Shown here one piece after another: positions 1 to 10,734 of a stretch of 46,314 nucleotides of DNA. The DNA is from Isohypsibius dastychi (taxonomy: Eukaryota; Tardigrada; Eutardigrada; Parachela; Isohypsibiidae): contig JAQIWT010000046.1 of the NCBI GenBank assembly GCA_034696485.1, positions 1-46,314 of the forward strand, in the 5' to 3' direction. The notes beneath the pieces were generated by a model. The model was not told the DNA's origin. It did not search any database and saw only the letters and a program-made list of their open reading frames with translations. A program made the position numbers and the translations under genes. Each line of letters begins with the position of its first letter. The first letter of the stretch is position 1.

Positions 1-315
1 CAATATTTAAAAAAAAAATATTGTTATCAATTATCATATTGAAATATCGATAATTTTATCATATTGGGCCAACACTATGTACGGTTACATGCGAAATCAA
101 CTCAACTCAACTCAACTCAAACAAAACAAACCACATTTCCAACTTCTGTTATCAGGATCGAAGTTTCCGCGATTACAGCCCCAGCACTTCATGTTGCTCA
201 CGCTTGTACTTTGTTCACCTTTTCCATATCAGTTCGACGGTGGAAATGGATATTTTTCACCTGAATTCACCTCTTCCATAGAATCCAACGCAATACCGCG
301 CTTTCATCAGGTTGA
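1..315. other. AT-rich upstream region of the decarboxylase gene
   Basis: This stretch holds an AT-rich start, a short pentanucleotide repeat and no exon that I can tie to the decarboxylase frame. A 5' UTR or an undetected first exon may lie here. Short open frames at 64-376 have no recognisable content. Confidence 0.4.
97..120. repeat. Pentanucleotide microsatellite (TCAAC)n
   Basis: Nearly five perfect copies of TCAAC run without interruption upstream of the decarboxylase gene. A simple repeat with no evident function. Confidence 0.9.
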
Positions 316-3300
316 ATGTTTTGGGAACATACGGCATCCCGCATCCTCATGGAATTATCTCGGAACACCGACCTGAAAGCTCCGGATGGAAATCAGCCGC
401 ATGCAGGAGTGGATGAACTAGTGGCAAACGTCGTTGAGATGCTGTTGAAATGTTGGAAGGATCAGAACGACCCTTCTACAAAAATTCTGGGTTTCAAACC
501 ACCCGACGAACTTCAGGTACACAGCTAGCGGTTCAGGAGACCATTCAAACGAACTGAGCAAATTATGATAAGAACTCGTTTCAGAAAATCTTCGATTTGA
601 AACTAGATCATGGCGGAAATCGGGACGAAATAATGGGAGGCGTCTGCAGAGATATCATCAATTTTAGTCTTCATTCGGGCAAGTTTGAGACCACATCTTG
701 TTGTGATTGATCGGATTCATTTCCATCCTCGACCATATCAGGGCATCCAGCATTTTTCAACCAATTATGGGGTGGATTGGATAAGTATGGATTGTTGGGT
801 GCATGGATGGTGGAAGTTTTACATACGAGCGTGTAAGGAGATATTTTCTTCTGTTCCGGCCATACCGTAATGCAGTGTGTGATGAATTCAGTTATACCTA
901 CGAAGTTGCACCGCTCTTCACCTTGATGGAGAACTATTTGATCCGTCACATTGGAAAAGATCTTGTTGGATTCCCGGTCGAGGAGGAAATTGACGGCCTT
1001 TTTAATCCCGGTGAGTTTTCATTTCTTTCGTTTCCTCACCACGAAAATTTCTCGAGCTCCGATTGGCATAGTTTGTTATTCTTCAATTTATTTGTTTTCC
1101 TTGTTCTTGAAATCGTAGCGATTTTTGCGTTTATTCTTAATATTTTTTATTTTTTTTCGGTTGCAGGTGGCTCGATATCAAATATTTTGGGACTTCATTT
1201 GGCCCGTTTCAAACTGAATCCGCTGGTGAAAACTGATGGAAATGCGGTGTTCACTTCACCTTTGATCATCTTGGCTTCAGAAGAGGTTCTTCCGATAGTT
1301 TCCGTTGTAAACTTCTAATATATTCAGTTTTTTTGCGAACGTGGTCTGCATTGAATCTTATCTGATATCTTTATTGTTATCAATATTTCTGACCATATTC
1401 TGAAAATTGCTTTTTCCAGAGTCATTACAGTCTGTTGAAGGGAGCTGCTTTGATCGGATTAGGCTCATCAAACGTTTGGAAGGTGGAGTGTGACGAAAAT
1501 GGGCGGATGCGACCTGACAAGCTTGATGAGAAAATTCGGGAAGCGAAAGAGACGAATAAGCTTCCGTTTATTGTTTGTGCAACAAGTGGAACAACAGTGC
1601 TTGGCGCATATGATCCTCTGGACGAAATCGCGGATATTTGCCAGAAACATTTCATATGGATGCACGTAGATGTACGTTTCTGCAGTCTTTCTTCTAATCA
1701 GTTGCAATTCGGCGCCGAATTTTAGCTTGCTATATGCAACCGATTGAGAACTACTTCTGCTTGGCGAGCTATTTAACCTCGCTTTCTGATTGATTTGTTG
1801 GTCGAAAGAATATATCTAAGAGTTCGTATTTCAATTAGCGACCACCTGAAACATGCCAAGCGTCCATGCCATGCCATGTTTCAGGTGGTCGCTACTAAAC
1901 GGCATACTTCCGGCAGGTCCTAGTTGGTGACCTTCCGTTAACTTTTAGGAATTGTTTCAAATCAATTAACAGATAGAAGATTGCCGTCCGGCTTTTGGGT
2001 TTATGTAGTAGAAACAATCGCAGTCTTCCTTTTTGCAGGCTGCATGGGGTGGAACAGCGATGTTCTCTTCGAAACTCAAACATTTGGTCCATGGAATTCA
2101 CAGGTTTGTCTGTTTATGAAATGGAACTACACGTTTGGGATCCGAGTTTCTTACTTACATGCTACTCAACAGGGCGGATTCTGTCATCTGGAATCCTCAT
2201 AAAATGCTCGGAATACCCCTACAATGCGCCATGTTTCTAACCAGACATAAGGTACAGGTGGTCAGTTTTGTTGGCGCTCTTAAAACTTTCGTTGTCGCAC
2301 TTGATGACATGACATTTTTAACCGGTGGTTCTTCGTGACATACAGTAAATCTACATACAACCTGATTATTTAATTTTTTTATTGCAGATTAGAATAATTT
2401 TTTGATGAGTAAGCATAATCCATAAACTGAATGATATTTAATTCCTGTACATGGTTATTAATATAATACTGTGATAACACAATCGATAACGCTCTTACGT
2501 GATTCAACAACGTAAAAGATCGGAGTTGAACATACCTGTAATAACAGCTGGCAATGTTAATAATTTTCCATGTTGCAGAATCTTCTCTCGGAATGCAACA
2601 GCAACAAGTCATCCTATCTGTTCCAAAGCGATAAAACATATGATATGGAGTATGACATCGGCGACAAGACATTTATGTGTGGCCGAAAAAATGACGCTCT
2701 GAAACTTTGGCTAACCTGGAAGGGAAGAGGCAAAGACGATTTAATCGCTTCAGTAGAGAACGCATTCGATATGTCCCGATATTTTGCGGATTTAATACGA
2801 AATCGCGAAGGATTTCAACTGGTCCTCCCGGAAGTGAGTTTCTCACATATTCATATATAATGCCGAGTTGTTGTATCAAAATCCTGCTTCGCGATTGATT
2901 CGAACGATTTACAAATTGTATGACGCCAGTTTTTTGAAGGTTCAGTGTACGAACGTATGCTTTTGGTTCATCCCACCTAGCCTGCGGAAAGATGTAGATT
3001 GGAAGTCGGATGCTTTCAAGGAAACGATTGGAAAGGTAACCGTTCTCTCTGGAACGGAGAACTTTTGAAACTGGCGTTTCTGATTGACTCAGTTTTGAAC
3101 GTGTTTGCTTCGTTTAGGTTGCTCCGAAATTGAAAGAGAAAATGATGAAAGAAGGAACGTTATTCATTGGATATCAGCCAATAGAGCATCGAAAACTACC
3201 GAACTTTTTTCGGTTGGTCATCCATTGTAATCCCAAACCGACAAAAGCGAGCATGGAGTTTGTGGTAGATGAACTCGAACGGCTCGGCGCTTCACTGTAG
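316..3300 (+). CDS. CSAD: Cysteine sulfinate / glutamate-type PLP decarboxylase (CSAD/GADL1/GAD family)
   Basis: Pyridoxal-phosphate group II decarboxylase, probably cytosolic, acting on an acidic amino acid (cysteine sulfinate, aspartate or glutamate). Exons: 316-516, 585-678, 742-828, 876-1010, 1167-1285, 1420-1671, 2039-2103, 2173-2251, 2579-2833, 2946-3035, 3118-3300, giving about 519 aa, the usual family length. Visible motifs: HPAFFNQLWGGLD, FSYTYEVAP, NPGGSISN, ATSGTTVLGA, HVDAAWGG, the PLP-lysine motif SVIWNPHK, SYLFQSDK, TNVCFWFIPPSL and the C-terminal ELERLGASL. ASEESHYS, ATSGTTVLGA and CFWFIPPSLR look closer to CSAD/GADL1 than to neuronal GAD, so GAD is the alternative. The start is the first ATG of the open first exon; an in-frame ATG near 352 or upstream exons are possible. 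Two introns fit only as GC-AG (679-741 and 829-875). No operon-like partner is seen. Confidence 0.9.
1836..1894. repeat. Perfect 20-bp inverted repeat (hairpin) inside a decarboxylase intron
   Basis: The arms at 1836-1855 and 1875-1894 are exact reverse complements of 20 bp, separated by a 19-nt loop that itself repeats GCCATG-like words. The structure lies in the middle of the 367-nt intron 1672-2038 and would form a roughly 59-nt foldback in the pre-mRNA. It could be a miRNA-like precursor, a palindromic mobile-element remnant or an RNA-processing element. The sequence alone does not decide. Confidence 0.9.
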
Positions 3301-4301
3301 TTCAGTGTGTCGAACCCACGTGTGTGATCATATTTTTTGTTCCTAAGTAAGTCGTCATCACGTAAATTTGATGGGGTGATTGTTTTCTCGTGGACTGCTA
3401 ATGTTGTTACGATTCTGGTGCGTTTTGGACGAGGCACAACTAGATGTATATCACTCTAGGAGTACAATGAAGTACTTGTCTGTTCCGAAAATTGGAACAC
3501 TTTGGCTCATAGAAGGCTAAGATTGCTGTAACCTGAATAGCAAATTTTTGAGTAAGGCTAGCGTAGCTCATCATGAAAAGGTCTCTAAGGACAGTCTTAT
3601 CGGAAACTGGAGGTTATCTAAGTATCAAGCTCAGAATATCCAGATTCATGACTGGAAAGAGGGGTAGTGACATCGGTGCTAATTTGTCCAGTTTCTCTCT
3701 TGGATCGCAAGTTTCGGTTATTTTGAGATATGTTTCGGGTGTGTTTTCCCCAAGACGCGGTAGCAAGCTCTGTTCGCTGACTTTCATTCATTTGGGTATC
3801 AAACGGGTAGTACAGACTACCGCTAGACCGATTTCTGTGCTCTATGGTTGTGTCAAGAATGGAATTCTTATCAGTGAGTCAGACTTCCTCAGTCAACACA
3901 TGCATATGGAAACTGCCTACAGTATTTGCACAATACTACTTTTCGCTCGACCAGGCGTGAGTCTACGGAAAGCCTATAGAAGCAACCAAAGGTCATCAGC
4001 TGAGTCAACGGGTTCAGATCATTAAATCGTGTGTCGTTACGCCCTTTCGTCAACATACTTCATTGATCGCAAACATTCTTATCAATCAGAGAATAAATTC
4101 TGCTGTGGCTTTTCAAATTCTGATCCACTTCCTCGGGCCGCACAATTTCAGCAATTGTTCGCTTATATCTCATCGCTTCCGCGAACTTCGACTCGATTTC
4201 ACATTCAACTGAGTTCCTCCAGGTAAGACAAACTAATCAAACGTTTGTCACCTCGTTGCATCCGTTTCTAATCCGCAGTTGTATCTTATCAATCGAGCAA
4301 C
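3301..4301. other. Intergenic region, decarboxylase to first PMP3
   Basis: I see no convincing gene. A 150-codon open frame at 3573-4025 (+) has no recognisable domain, no splice context and unremarkable composition. The last 100 bases may hold a 5' UTR exon of the PMP3 gene, since a pyrimidine-rich AG acceptor ends near 4277 upstream of its ATG. Confidence 0.5.
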
Positions 4302-4475
4302 ATGGCTTGCACCTGCACCGATATTTGCAAACTTATCCTGGCTTTTATTCTACCGCCTTTAGGAGTTCTGGCGGAGAAGGGATGCGGAAAAGATCTGATT
4401 ATTAACTTAATCCTCACTATTCTAGGCTTTGTACCCGGAATAATTCACGCGATTTACGTCATTTGCGCGAATTAA
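4302..4475 (+). CDS. PMP3/UPF0057 plasma-membrane proteolipid, copy 1
   Basis: A 57-residue hydrophobic protein of the PMP3/Ric1 (UPF0057, stress-induced hydrophobic peptide) family. It begins MACTCTDICKLILAF and contains the family signature LPPLGVLAEKGCGKDL followed by the second membrane span ending PGIIHAIYVICAN. Two transmembrane helices are expected, about residues 9-24 and 33-54, with a short charged loop between. Family members in yeast and plants help keep membrane potential and tolerate salt; the role in animals is poorly known. The coding part is a single exon with a Kozak-like ATG (gcaacATGG). An AATAAA follows 75 nt after the stop. Copy 2 lies 1 kb downstream in the same orientation, so this is a tandem pair. 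Confidence 0.93.
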   Translation: MACTCTDICKLILAFILPPLGVLAEKGCGKDLIINLILTILGFVPGIIHAIYVICAN

Positions 4476-5499
4476 CTAATAGGTGGCTGTATCCTAACTA
4501 ACCTTCCTCTGAATTTCGTACATTCTTGGTGAAGAATCTGTTATGTTCGAATAAAACCGAAGAACGCCCTTGTTTGTCACGGTTTATGGTAATCATTACG
4601 GTCGTTCTTCAATAGTTTCTGACCGATGACTTCAGCAGGAGAAAGTTTCGGTCATCGTTTTTATTCACTGGGTAGACAACGGTTAAAGTCGCGATCAGGG
4701 CGAGATAAAGACGGTGAATCCTGAAGCCATTTCAGCATATTTATAACAATCGAAGTTTTCAGAGTGGTTGTCTGTTTATTAATACATACAGGCAGGCATT
4801 GCAACATCAACACCACGCAAGTTGGATGTACCAATACAAGTGGCTCCAGTGTGACTTTTTCGCTGCTACAGATTGGCAGTAGCAGAGGCCACATATTCCT
4901 GAACTGGAAAGTGAGCAAACGTTATCTCCAGAGGCCAAAAGATTCGGAGTTCTCTCGAAGTTTTAACTGTGGTTCCATTTTGTCTCTTTGAGCCAAAGTG
5001 ACTAGCCAGTAGCCATTCTGTGATATTCTGAATCAGCTAGTGCACCAAACAGCATCACTCTGCAAACTTATCCATCAGCTTACGTATTGTAGTGCTTATC
5101 ATACCACTGGTCATCTAAGACTTTAGATGCTGAGACTGCGTACTGATTCATCAGTGTGACGCTCTTTTAAACTGTCTTGGTTTAGGCGCGATATCTTCTC
5201 TGTTGTTTTATCGCTTGATTAACTGAATGAGTGCGTCAGCTGCTTGATTAACGAGCCTATCCACATTTCGGTCCATCGCAACTCACTGTTCCTATGTCGT
5301 TATCATCTAATCTGTGAACCGAAGAACAAACGATAACTGAATAAATATGAAACACCTGCTCGGTTTGAATTAGTCTTCCTATAGCTTCGCCAGTCTTGAA
5401 GTCTTGCACAACTCGGTGTCATCTTAGCTCTCCGGCGTAAGTGCCTTGTACCACATTGTAATTAAAATTTATATCACCTTTGAACAAATATTTTAGAAA
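4476..5499. other. Intergenic region between the two PMP3 genes
   Basis: It contains the 3' UTR and poly(A) signal of copy 1 and presumably the promoter and 5' UTR of copy 2. The sequence just before the second ATG ends in a TTTTAG acceptor-like site, so a non-coding first exon is possible. No other gene is supported. Confidence 0.5.
4550..4555 (+). promoter_or_regulatory. Poly(A) signal AATAAA of PMP3 copy 1
   Basis: Exact AATAAA 75 nt after the stop codon of the first PMP3 gene, at a normal distance for a short 3' UTR. Confidence 0.65.
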
Positions 5500-5673
5500 A
5501 TGGCGTTGACCTGTACCGACATCTTCAAATTCATCTTGGCCTTCATCCTGCCCCCTTTAGGCGTGCTGGCAGAAAAAGGTTGTGGCAGAGACCTGGTCAT
5601 AAACATTCTTCTTACGCTCTTCGGCTTCATCCCAGGAATCATCCACGCATGTTACATCATCTGTGCTTACTAG
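5500..5673 (+). CDS. PMP3/UPF0057 plasma-membrane proteolipid, copy 2
   Basis: A second 57-residue proteolipid, collinear with copy 1 with no gap. It starts MALTCTDIFKFILAFILPPL and shares the GVLAEKGCG loop, PGIIHA and a C-terminal ICA-Y. Substitutions are mostly conservative hydrophobic swaps and K-to-R. Two membrane helices are predicted. It is one uninterrupted coding exon. The two copies differ widely at silent positions, so the duplication is not recent. AATAAA follows about 110 nt downstream at 5782. Function is inferred from the family only. Confidence 0.93.
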   Translation: MALTCTDIFKFILAFILPPLGVLAEKGCGRDLVINILLTLFGFIPGIIHACYIICAY

Positions 5674-6558
5674 CTGAAATCAAGTAAACTCTATGTGTTT
5701 CGAATTGTGAGATGGCGGATGACGGTTTTTACGGTTCTTTGGGATCTCGATGTCACCTTATTTATCGAGTGGGCGGAAAGTAATAAACTGTGCGTCGCTG
5801 TTCGCCAATCAGTTTCGTTCAGAAAGACGTGGTGCTCCGAAGTTCCGAAAGACTGTCGCGGTCTCATATAGATGGGCCGGCGAACAATATACAAATTAGA
5901 TACACAGCAGGTCTCTGGCGGCGTCGGACAAACTGATTTCGTGCAGTCCAGCTCCTGGCTTTCATCTTGTACTGTCGATTGCACTACCTATCGAAGACCT
6001 ACAGGGAAGTGAAACAAGTAAGCCGTACGATACGAGACTTTCGCCTGATTACCACCTTCTGGCCACCTTCGCCACTGAAGGTCAAGGTTCCGCTAACTTA
6101 CAAGAGACAAGACAGAGCAGACGCTTCATCACCTATGTTGTTTCTATTACATAAGTGACCACCTTAGTGTAATGGTGGATGATCCATCGGACTAGTTTAG
6201 GTTACTGCACCGTGACACCCAGGTCTGAACAAACTGCAGCAGCAGTCATGTTACCAAGTGTTTTGAATAATTCAGTCGTCCAGTATGGTTGAACTCGCGA
6301 GCGACATCTTATGAGACGCACAGGGTACGAACAATCGTCTCCAAAAAAACTTTATGATCAACGAACAATGCGAGAAATTTCTGTTTGGTGAGCAATCACA
6401 AAATCCAAAACGTAGACTATGAAATAAACATAACACAACAAAAGTAACGAAAATATCTTTTTGGTTTGTTTTGGGGGGTTTGCAGTATGAAAACACAAAA
6501 CTGTGAGAATGTCTGGAAAAGAATTTCATGATTCATCTGTGTGCGCAGATGCAAAGGT
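5674..6558. other. Intergenic region, PMP3 copy 2 to the 3' end of the Mnt-like gene
   Basis: It holds the 3' UTRs of the two convergent genes. Open frames here (for example 5691-5984 minus and 6272-6529 minus) are unremarkable and I do not support them. Confidence 0.5.
5782..5787 (+). promoter_or_regulatory. Poly(A) signal AATAAA of PMP3 copy 2
   Basis: Exact AATAAA in the expected 3' UTR range of the second PMP3 gene. Confidence 0.55.
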
Positions 6559-9500
6559 TCAGTTTGATGGAGTCGACGACGGTGGGGGCTGCTGCTGATA
6601 GAACGCCTGGAATCCGGCTGCCCCGGGTATCATCACCATTTGGCCCATCGCCCCAACAGGCATCATATACTGTCCAACTGGGTACATTTGCGGCGTCCCA
6701 TAAAATGGCACTGTCGTCACACCATCCGTCCAAAATGCCCCAGGCATCATGGGAACATGTTGAACTGGCAGTTCATACGTCTTTGGGCTTCCGTTCTCCT
6801 CTCGGTTTTCCACCTGGTCCTCGCCTTGAAACATTCCGTTCTGTTGGTCTTGCAGGATTCTCAACCGAATAGGCAGGTTCCTCGGCGAAGAGCTGCGTGA
6901 AGGTGGCGAACTCTGATTCTGCGTGACCTTTGGCGTGGTTGGCTGAAACTCTTGCAGGATATCAGTGACCGTCTTTATTTGTGGTTTTCTAGATTTAACC
7001 GTCGGTTCTGAATCTCCAGTAACCGCTCCCTTCTTTCGCTTCCGCGACGCCATTGGAGATTTCTGCTCGGTCGTCAAGGCGCTTTCTTCTGATGATGGAT
7101 CTGACAGAGATTGACGATGGTTGGTCGAGGTAGGCTCGCTGAATGACTGTCTTGGAGAACCTGGTGAAAAAATCTCATTTTATTGCAACCCATATGATGC
7201 CTTTCATGCAGGCTTCATTCGGGCATTACGATGGGGATGCGCAGATGTCAGAAGCAAGGCTGAGACTTACCAGGAGCAGTGCAAGTTGCCTGACTATCCC
7301 GATCCTGGTCATCGTCGCTCTTACGAAGAAACGTGCTTATGTCGAAAGTAGGATTCCGTGTTAAGGCATCCCGCTTGAGTTCCTGGCATCTTTGTTGCAG
7401 GCTTTGTTTCTCTTTAGTCAGTTTCTCCGTTTCACTTTGATACTGTTCGGTTTGACGTTGAAGTTGCTGAAAAAAAGTTCTGTCAGACGCTGAATGTGAT
7501 TGTGACATTCAAGTCTATAGGAGGGGCACTGGTTGGTTACAACCTGGCCCGGCTACTGGTGTTTTGTTTTTTTGCTATTCAGATATCTAATTGATGACCT
7601 TTAAACGGCAAGCTTGTATTAAACTGGTTACCAATTTTTCGGTAGATGGCGCAGCTGTAGTAGTGCTGAGCTGTGTTGTTCGAACAAGTATGGCGCTTAT
7701 TGATTTTTAGTTCGCAAGATGTCGATGCAAACAAGCGCTTTCACTCTGCCCGCAAGCCGACATGCCATAAATAAGCCTCCTACTTCAGCATGACAGATTC
7801 ACATTCATAAACACTCGTTCCCTCGTGAGCTGAGTAGGAAGGAAACCATCTCGTTTCACTGAACAAGTACGGCAAGTGCGTGACTGCAGCGTTGTCTTGC
7901 TGATAAAAAATTGAAATGAGTCAGCCGGTAGACAGCGACCTTCGTTCAAGTTCAAGGGCACGCGTCATAGCCAACCAGGTTCATGGACAGAGCCAAGTGA
8001 AACAGTGCTGAGGACGACTGCGGAAACCGTCTAATCGAAATCCAAGAACGCGTGACTGGACTGGCTTAGACTTTCTTTCTGCGCGCGAACGGAGGCGTTC
8101 AAATAAAATCTAAACAACAGCAGGACTATCTTTTTATCAATCAGAAAATTAAACTCGAGACCAAAATTATCATGGTCGGCCACGACGGCGACATCACCCC
8201 GCGGGAGACTCACGTCATGGATTGCTGAACTTGATCACCTGGATCGCAATCGCCAAGTTCTCGGTCAGGTTGCTGTTGGCAAACAGCTGACAAGACAGGA
8301 CTTATCGATTTTCTCTCTCGTTTCATGATTCAATCGGTTTCTCATTTCGCTCAACCTGCGCCGGGTTTGCATTGCCGCACTGTAGAGAAACGTGATAAAT
8401 GCAGTAGATTTCGACCGGCTTCCGCCCTGCTCGCTGTTCTCACATGGCCTTAGACTGAATCGAAACAAACGCGACGTGGCTGCTGCGAAAGAAAGTAAGC
8501 TACAGTAGACCAAACATCCACGTGTTTCCTTTCTTTAGCTCTTCTCACTTCTACAGCTCGACTTTGCACCGATCGATTCTTTCTTTTAAGACACACTATT
8601 TTTAGCAAGCCAAACATGCCTACTTTGGCGACGGGCTACAGGAAACTGTGCACTTACTCGAATGCAGCGGACAGCACTCTTCAGGACAGCTAGATGAGAT
8701 GCTTTCTTCTCGTCATCCGAGTCCAGCACTTCGAACTTCAATGCATCAAAGCAATCCTTCAAATGCGCTCGGCTTCAAAGACAGAAATTTTCAGGAACGA
8801 AATGTACAATCATCATAAATTAGTTACCGGTTTTTTTCGAGAACATTGTGGACGCTTCGGTTTTCCGTTGTCGGCTTGGCTGACCTTAGGAACGAAGATA
8901 CGTAAAGCGATGCGGGTTAATGTAGTAAGCAATTATTCAGAATTACCCGCGTCGGCTCTTTTCTTTGTTCCTTCCCGAACTGGAAGCAGGTGGTCTAGAT
9001 GAGTGAGACTCTTTGTCGTCCACCCGGCTGTTTTTCGATGAGCAGTTCGATGAGTCAGATTGTGCCAAGTACCCGGAGCTTCCCGAGTCGTTCAGCATCA
9101 CTTTTTGGTTCGAACGGTCCGGTTCAGCGCTGCTCCGTGTTACTACGAAGAAAATTTTGTCATTTTTCAAATATTATGTATTTTTTCTTCGATTGATAAA
9201 TGACAAACATTTATCTGCCAAATTTCTGGTTCATTTTCAATTTGGTTTTTGAACTCATCAGCTTTTTTGGAAATCTTGGTTTTATGCCTAACGATGACAT
9301 CCGGGCTGGAAAACAAGTTTTCAAGGTCAAATGCGGTTATGCCGCTATTATGAGTCGCGTCATAAACCGTTCACTTCCTATCAGTAGTTTCGCAGTATCA
9401 GACTTTGTGTCTGCTGCAGATGCAGCTGAATATTAATGGCAAACAGCCGGTCTCTCGTTGTGCAAACACGACCATGTGGAACTGCTTTTTTGGCGGCAAG

Positions 9501-10331
9501 GCACTGCGACGACTGAAATGTTCGAGGCCTACTCATAATATGCAAGCTGGGAGAGTGGATTATGTGCTGGAACACGTTTCTGTATTTTCGGCGTACTTGT
9601 GTGTGGCAAGAAGCCGAAAGAAAGGAAGCAGAGGCACGTGAGCCGCTGTTGATTGCAAGTGGAATGAACGATAAAATGAAAATGCGCAACTTGGCAGTTG
9701 GCAACATGAATTCCCGGCTCTGTCTCTTCGGTCTTGCTTGTGGTTAACAGGGACTCGGGACAACCTACGCACTTCCGCCTATTTTGACCTAGCGACCCTG
9801 AAATATATTCAGCGAGCCAGATTGGGAAACAGCCGAATTCGGCATATAAGTTATCGCAAAACAAATCTTTTGCCGGGACAAAAAAATGAAACACAAACAA
9901 CTCCAGCTCAATTGTTTAAATGGTAATTGTTTAAATGCAGAAAATTTCGTTTCAAGGATTCGGCTTTTATCATGGTAACTTCGTTTTCAAAAGTGAAAAT
10001 TTATTCATCCCCATCAAAAACAATTCGGTCAATATATTTCTACGCAGTGTGCAAACAAAGAAACTTGTATTTTGGTTACTAAATTTGAAAGTAGTTTCTC
10101 ATCATTTTACGAATAAATCGAGCGATTTGACAGCAATCCAAGAAACTAAAAGATACAGTGCTATTCCGTTGCAAAATTCGCAAACAGATAACTCTTGTCA
10201 GACTTACATGATTGATTGTGATGTTGGTCACTTTCCGAAGCGGTCGGCGTTGTGAGTTTCTCGCTGGCAGTTCGCCGGTTATAATCTTGCACATACTGCG
10301 CAGCCTGTAGAAGCACCTCCAAACTCATCAT
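6559..10331 (-). CDS. MNT: Mnt-like bHLH-leucine-zipper transcriptional repressor of the Max network
   Basis: Nuclear repressor that should dimerise with Max, bind E-boxes and recruit Sin3. Exons (minus): 10331-10208, 9142-8947, 8884-8828, 8772-8658, 7466-7271, 7160-6559; all phases agree and give 429 aa. The N-terminus MMSLEVLLQAAQYVQDY is a Sin3-interaction domain (LLxAAxYxx). A Ser-rich linker follows, then basic region and helix 1 VHNVLEKNRRAHLKDCFDAL (about residues 116-135), helix 2 HLAVLKSAVRCIRQLQ, and a zipper TEKLTKEKQSLQQRCQELK. The last exon has a basic RKRKK stretch and a Pro/Gln/Met-rich tail. The RRAHLK-CF motif fits Mnt better than Mxd; MGA or Mlx-like is less likely. The start is the first of two adjacent ATGs. 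Introns of 1065 and 1191 nt flank the bHLHZip exons. Two CACGTG sites lie just upstream. Confidence 0.9.
7467..8657 (-). other. Long intron of the Mnt-like gene (1191 nt)
   Basis: It separates the HLH exon from the zipper exon, with CGA|GTAAGT as donor and TTTTTTTCAG as acceptor. I find no exon that keeps phase inside it. It contains one CACGTG near 8520 and an AAGTTCAAGGGCA nuclear-receptor-like word near 7943. Confidence 0.6.
9143..10207 (-). other. Long first intron of the Mnt-like gene (1065 nt)
   Basis: It lies between the Sin3-interaction exon (donor T|GTAAGT) and the Ser-rich exon (acceptor TTCGTAG). Phase 1 on both sides agrees, giving SLTRSSAEP across the junction. No extra coding exon is needed or seen. 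Confidence 0.6.
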
Positions 10332-10661
10332 TTGAATTCCGGTTCATCGACCAACAAAGGCACACCGTCAACAGTATCTGAACTCCAGGAAAGAAACTTC
10401 GGAAAAAGGCCTCAAAGCGCAGATAATTCGCGATATTGCGCGGGTCTAGAGCGCCATGCGGTGGCCATGCACGCCTAACGCCAACAAAAGAAAACATAAG
10501 CACGCAGCCACGTTGCCTCTTATATATTTTCGAGTTGCTCAGTTATTGATGAGAACTGCGCACTACGGTAGGACGCAGTTGGTAGCGTGAAACTCAAAGC
10601 CCAATCATGGAAGGGATGCTGTATACGGCGAAGGAATGGAGACCACCCTTTTTCGCTGTGA

Positions 10662-10734
10662 CACGTGTTTACGTCGAACCCACTCAAAGTAGGATGTTCT
10701 TTGGGAAAGTTCTCCCACACATGTACATCACGTG
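10662..10734. promoter_or_regulatory. Pair of canonical CACGTG E-boxes upstream of the Mnt-like gene
   Basis: CACGTG occurs at 10662-10667 and 10729-10734, 331 and 398 bp upstream of the Mnt-like start codon. CACGTG is the core site of Myc/Max/Mnt-type dimers, so self-regulation is possible. The word recurs about every 4 kb elsewhere in the window, so only the pairing is notable. Confidence 0.35.

Noticed and set aside
3573-4025. 150-codon plus-strand open frame
   Set aside because: No domain, no paralogue in the window, Ser/Arg-rich chance-like composition, and no splice or poly(A) context.
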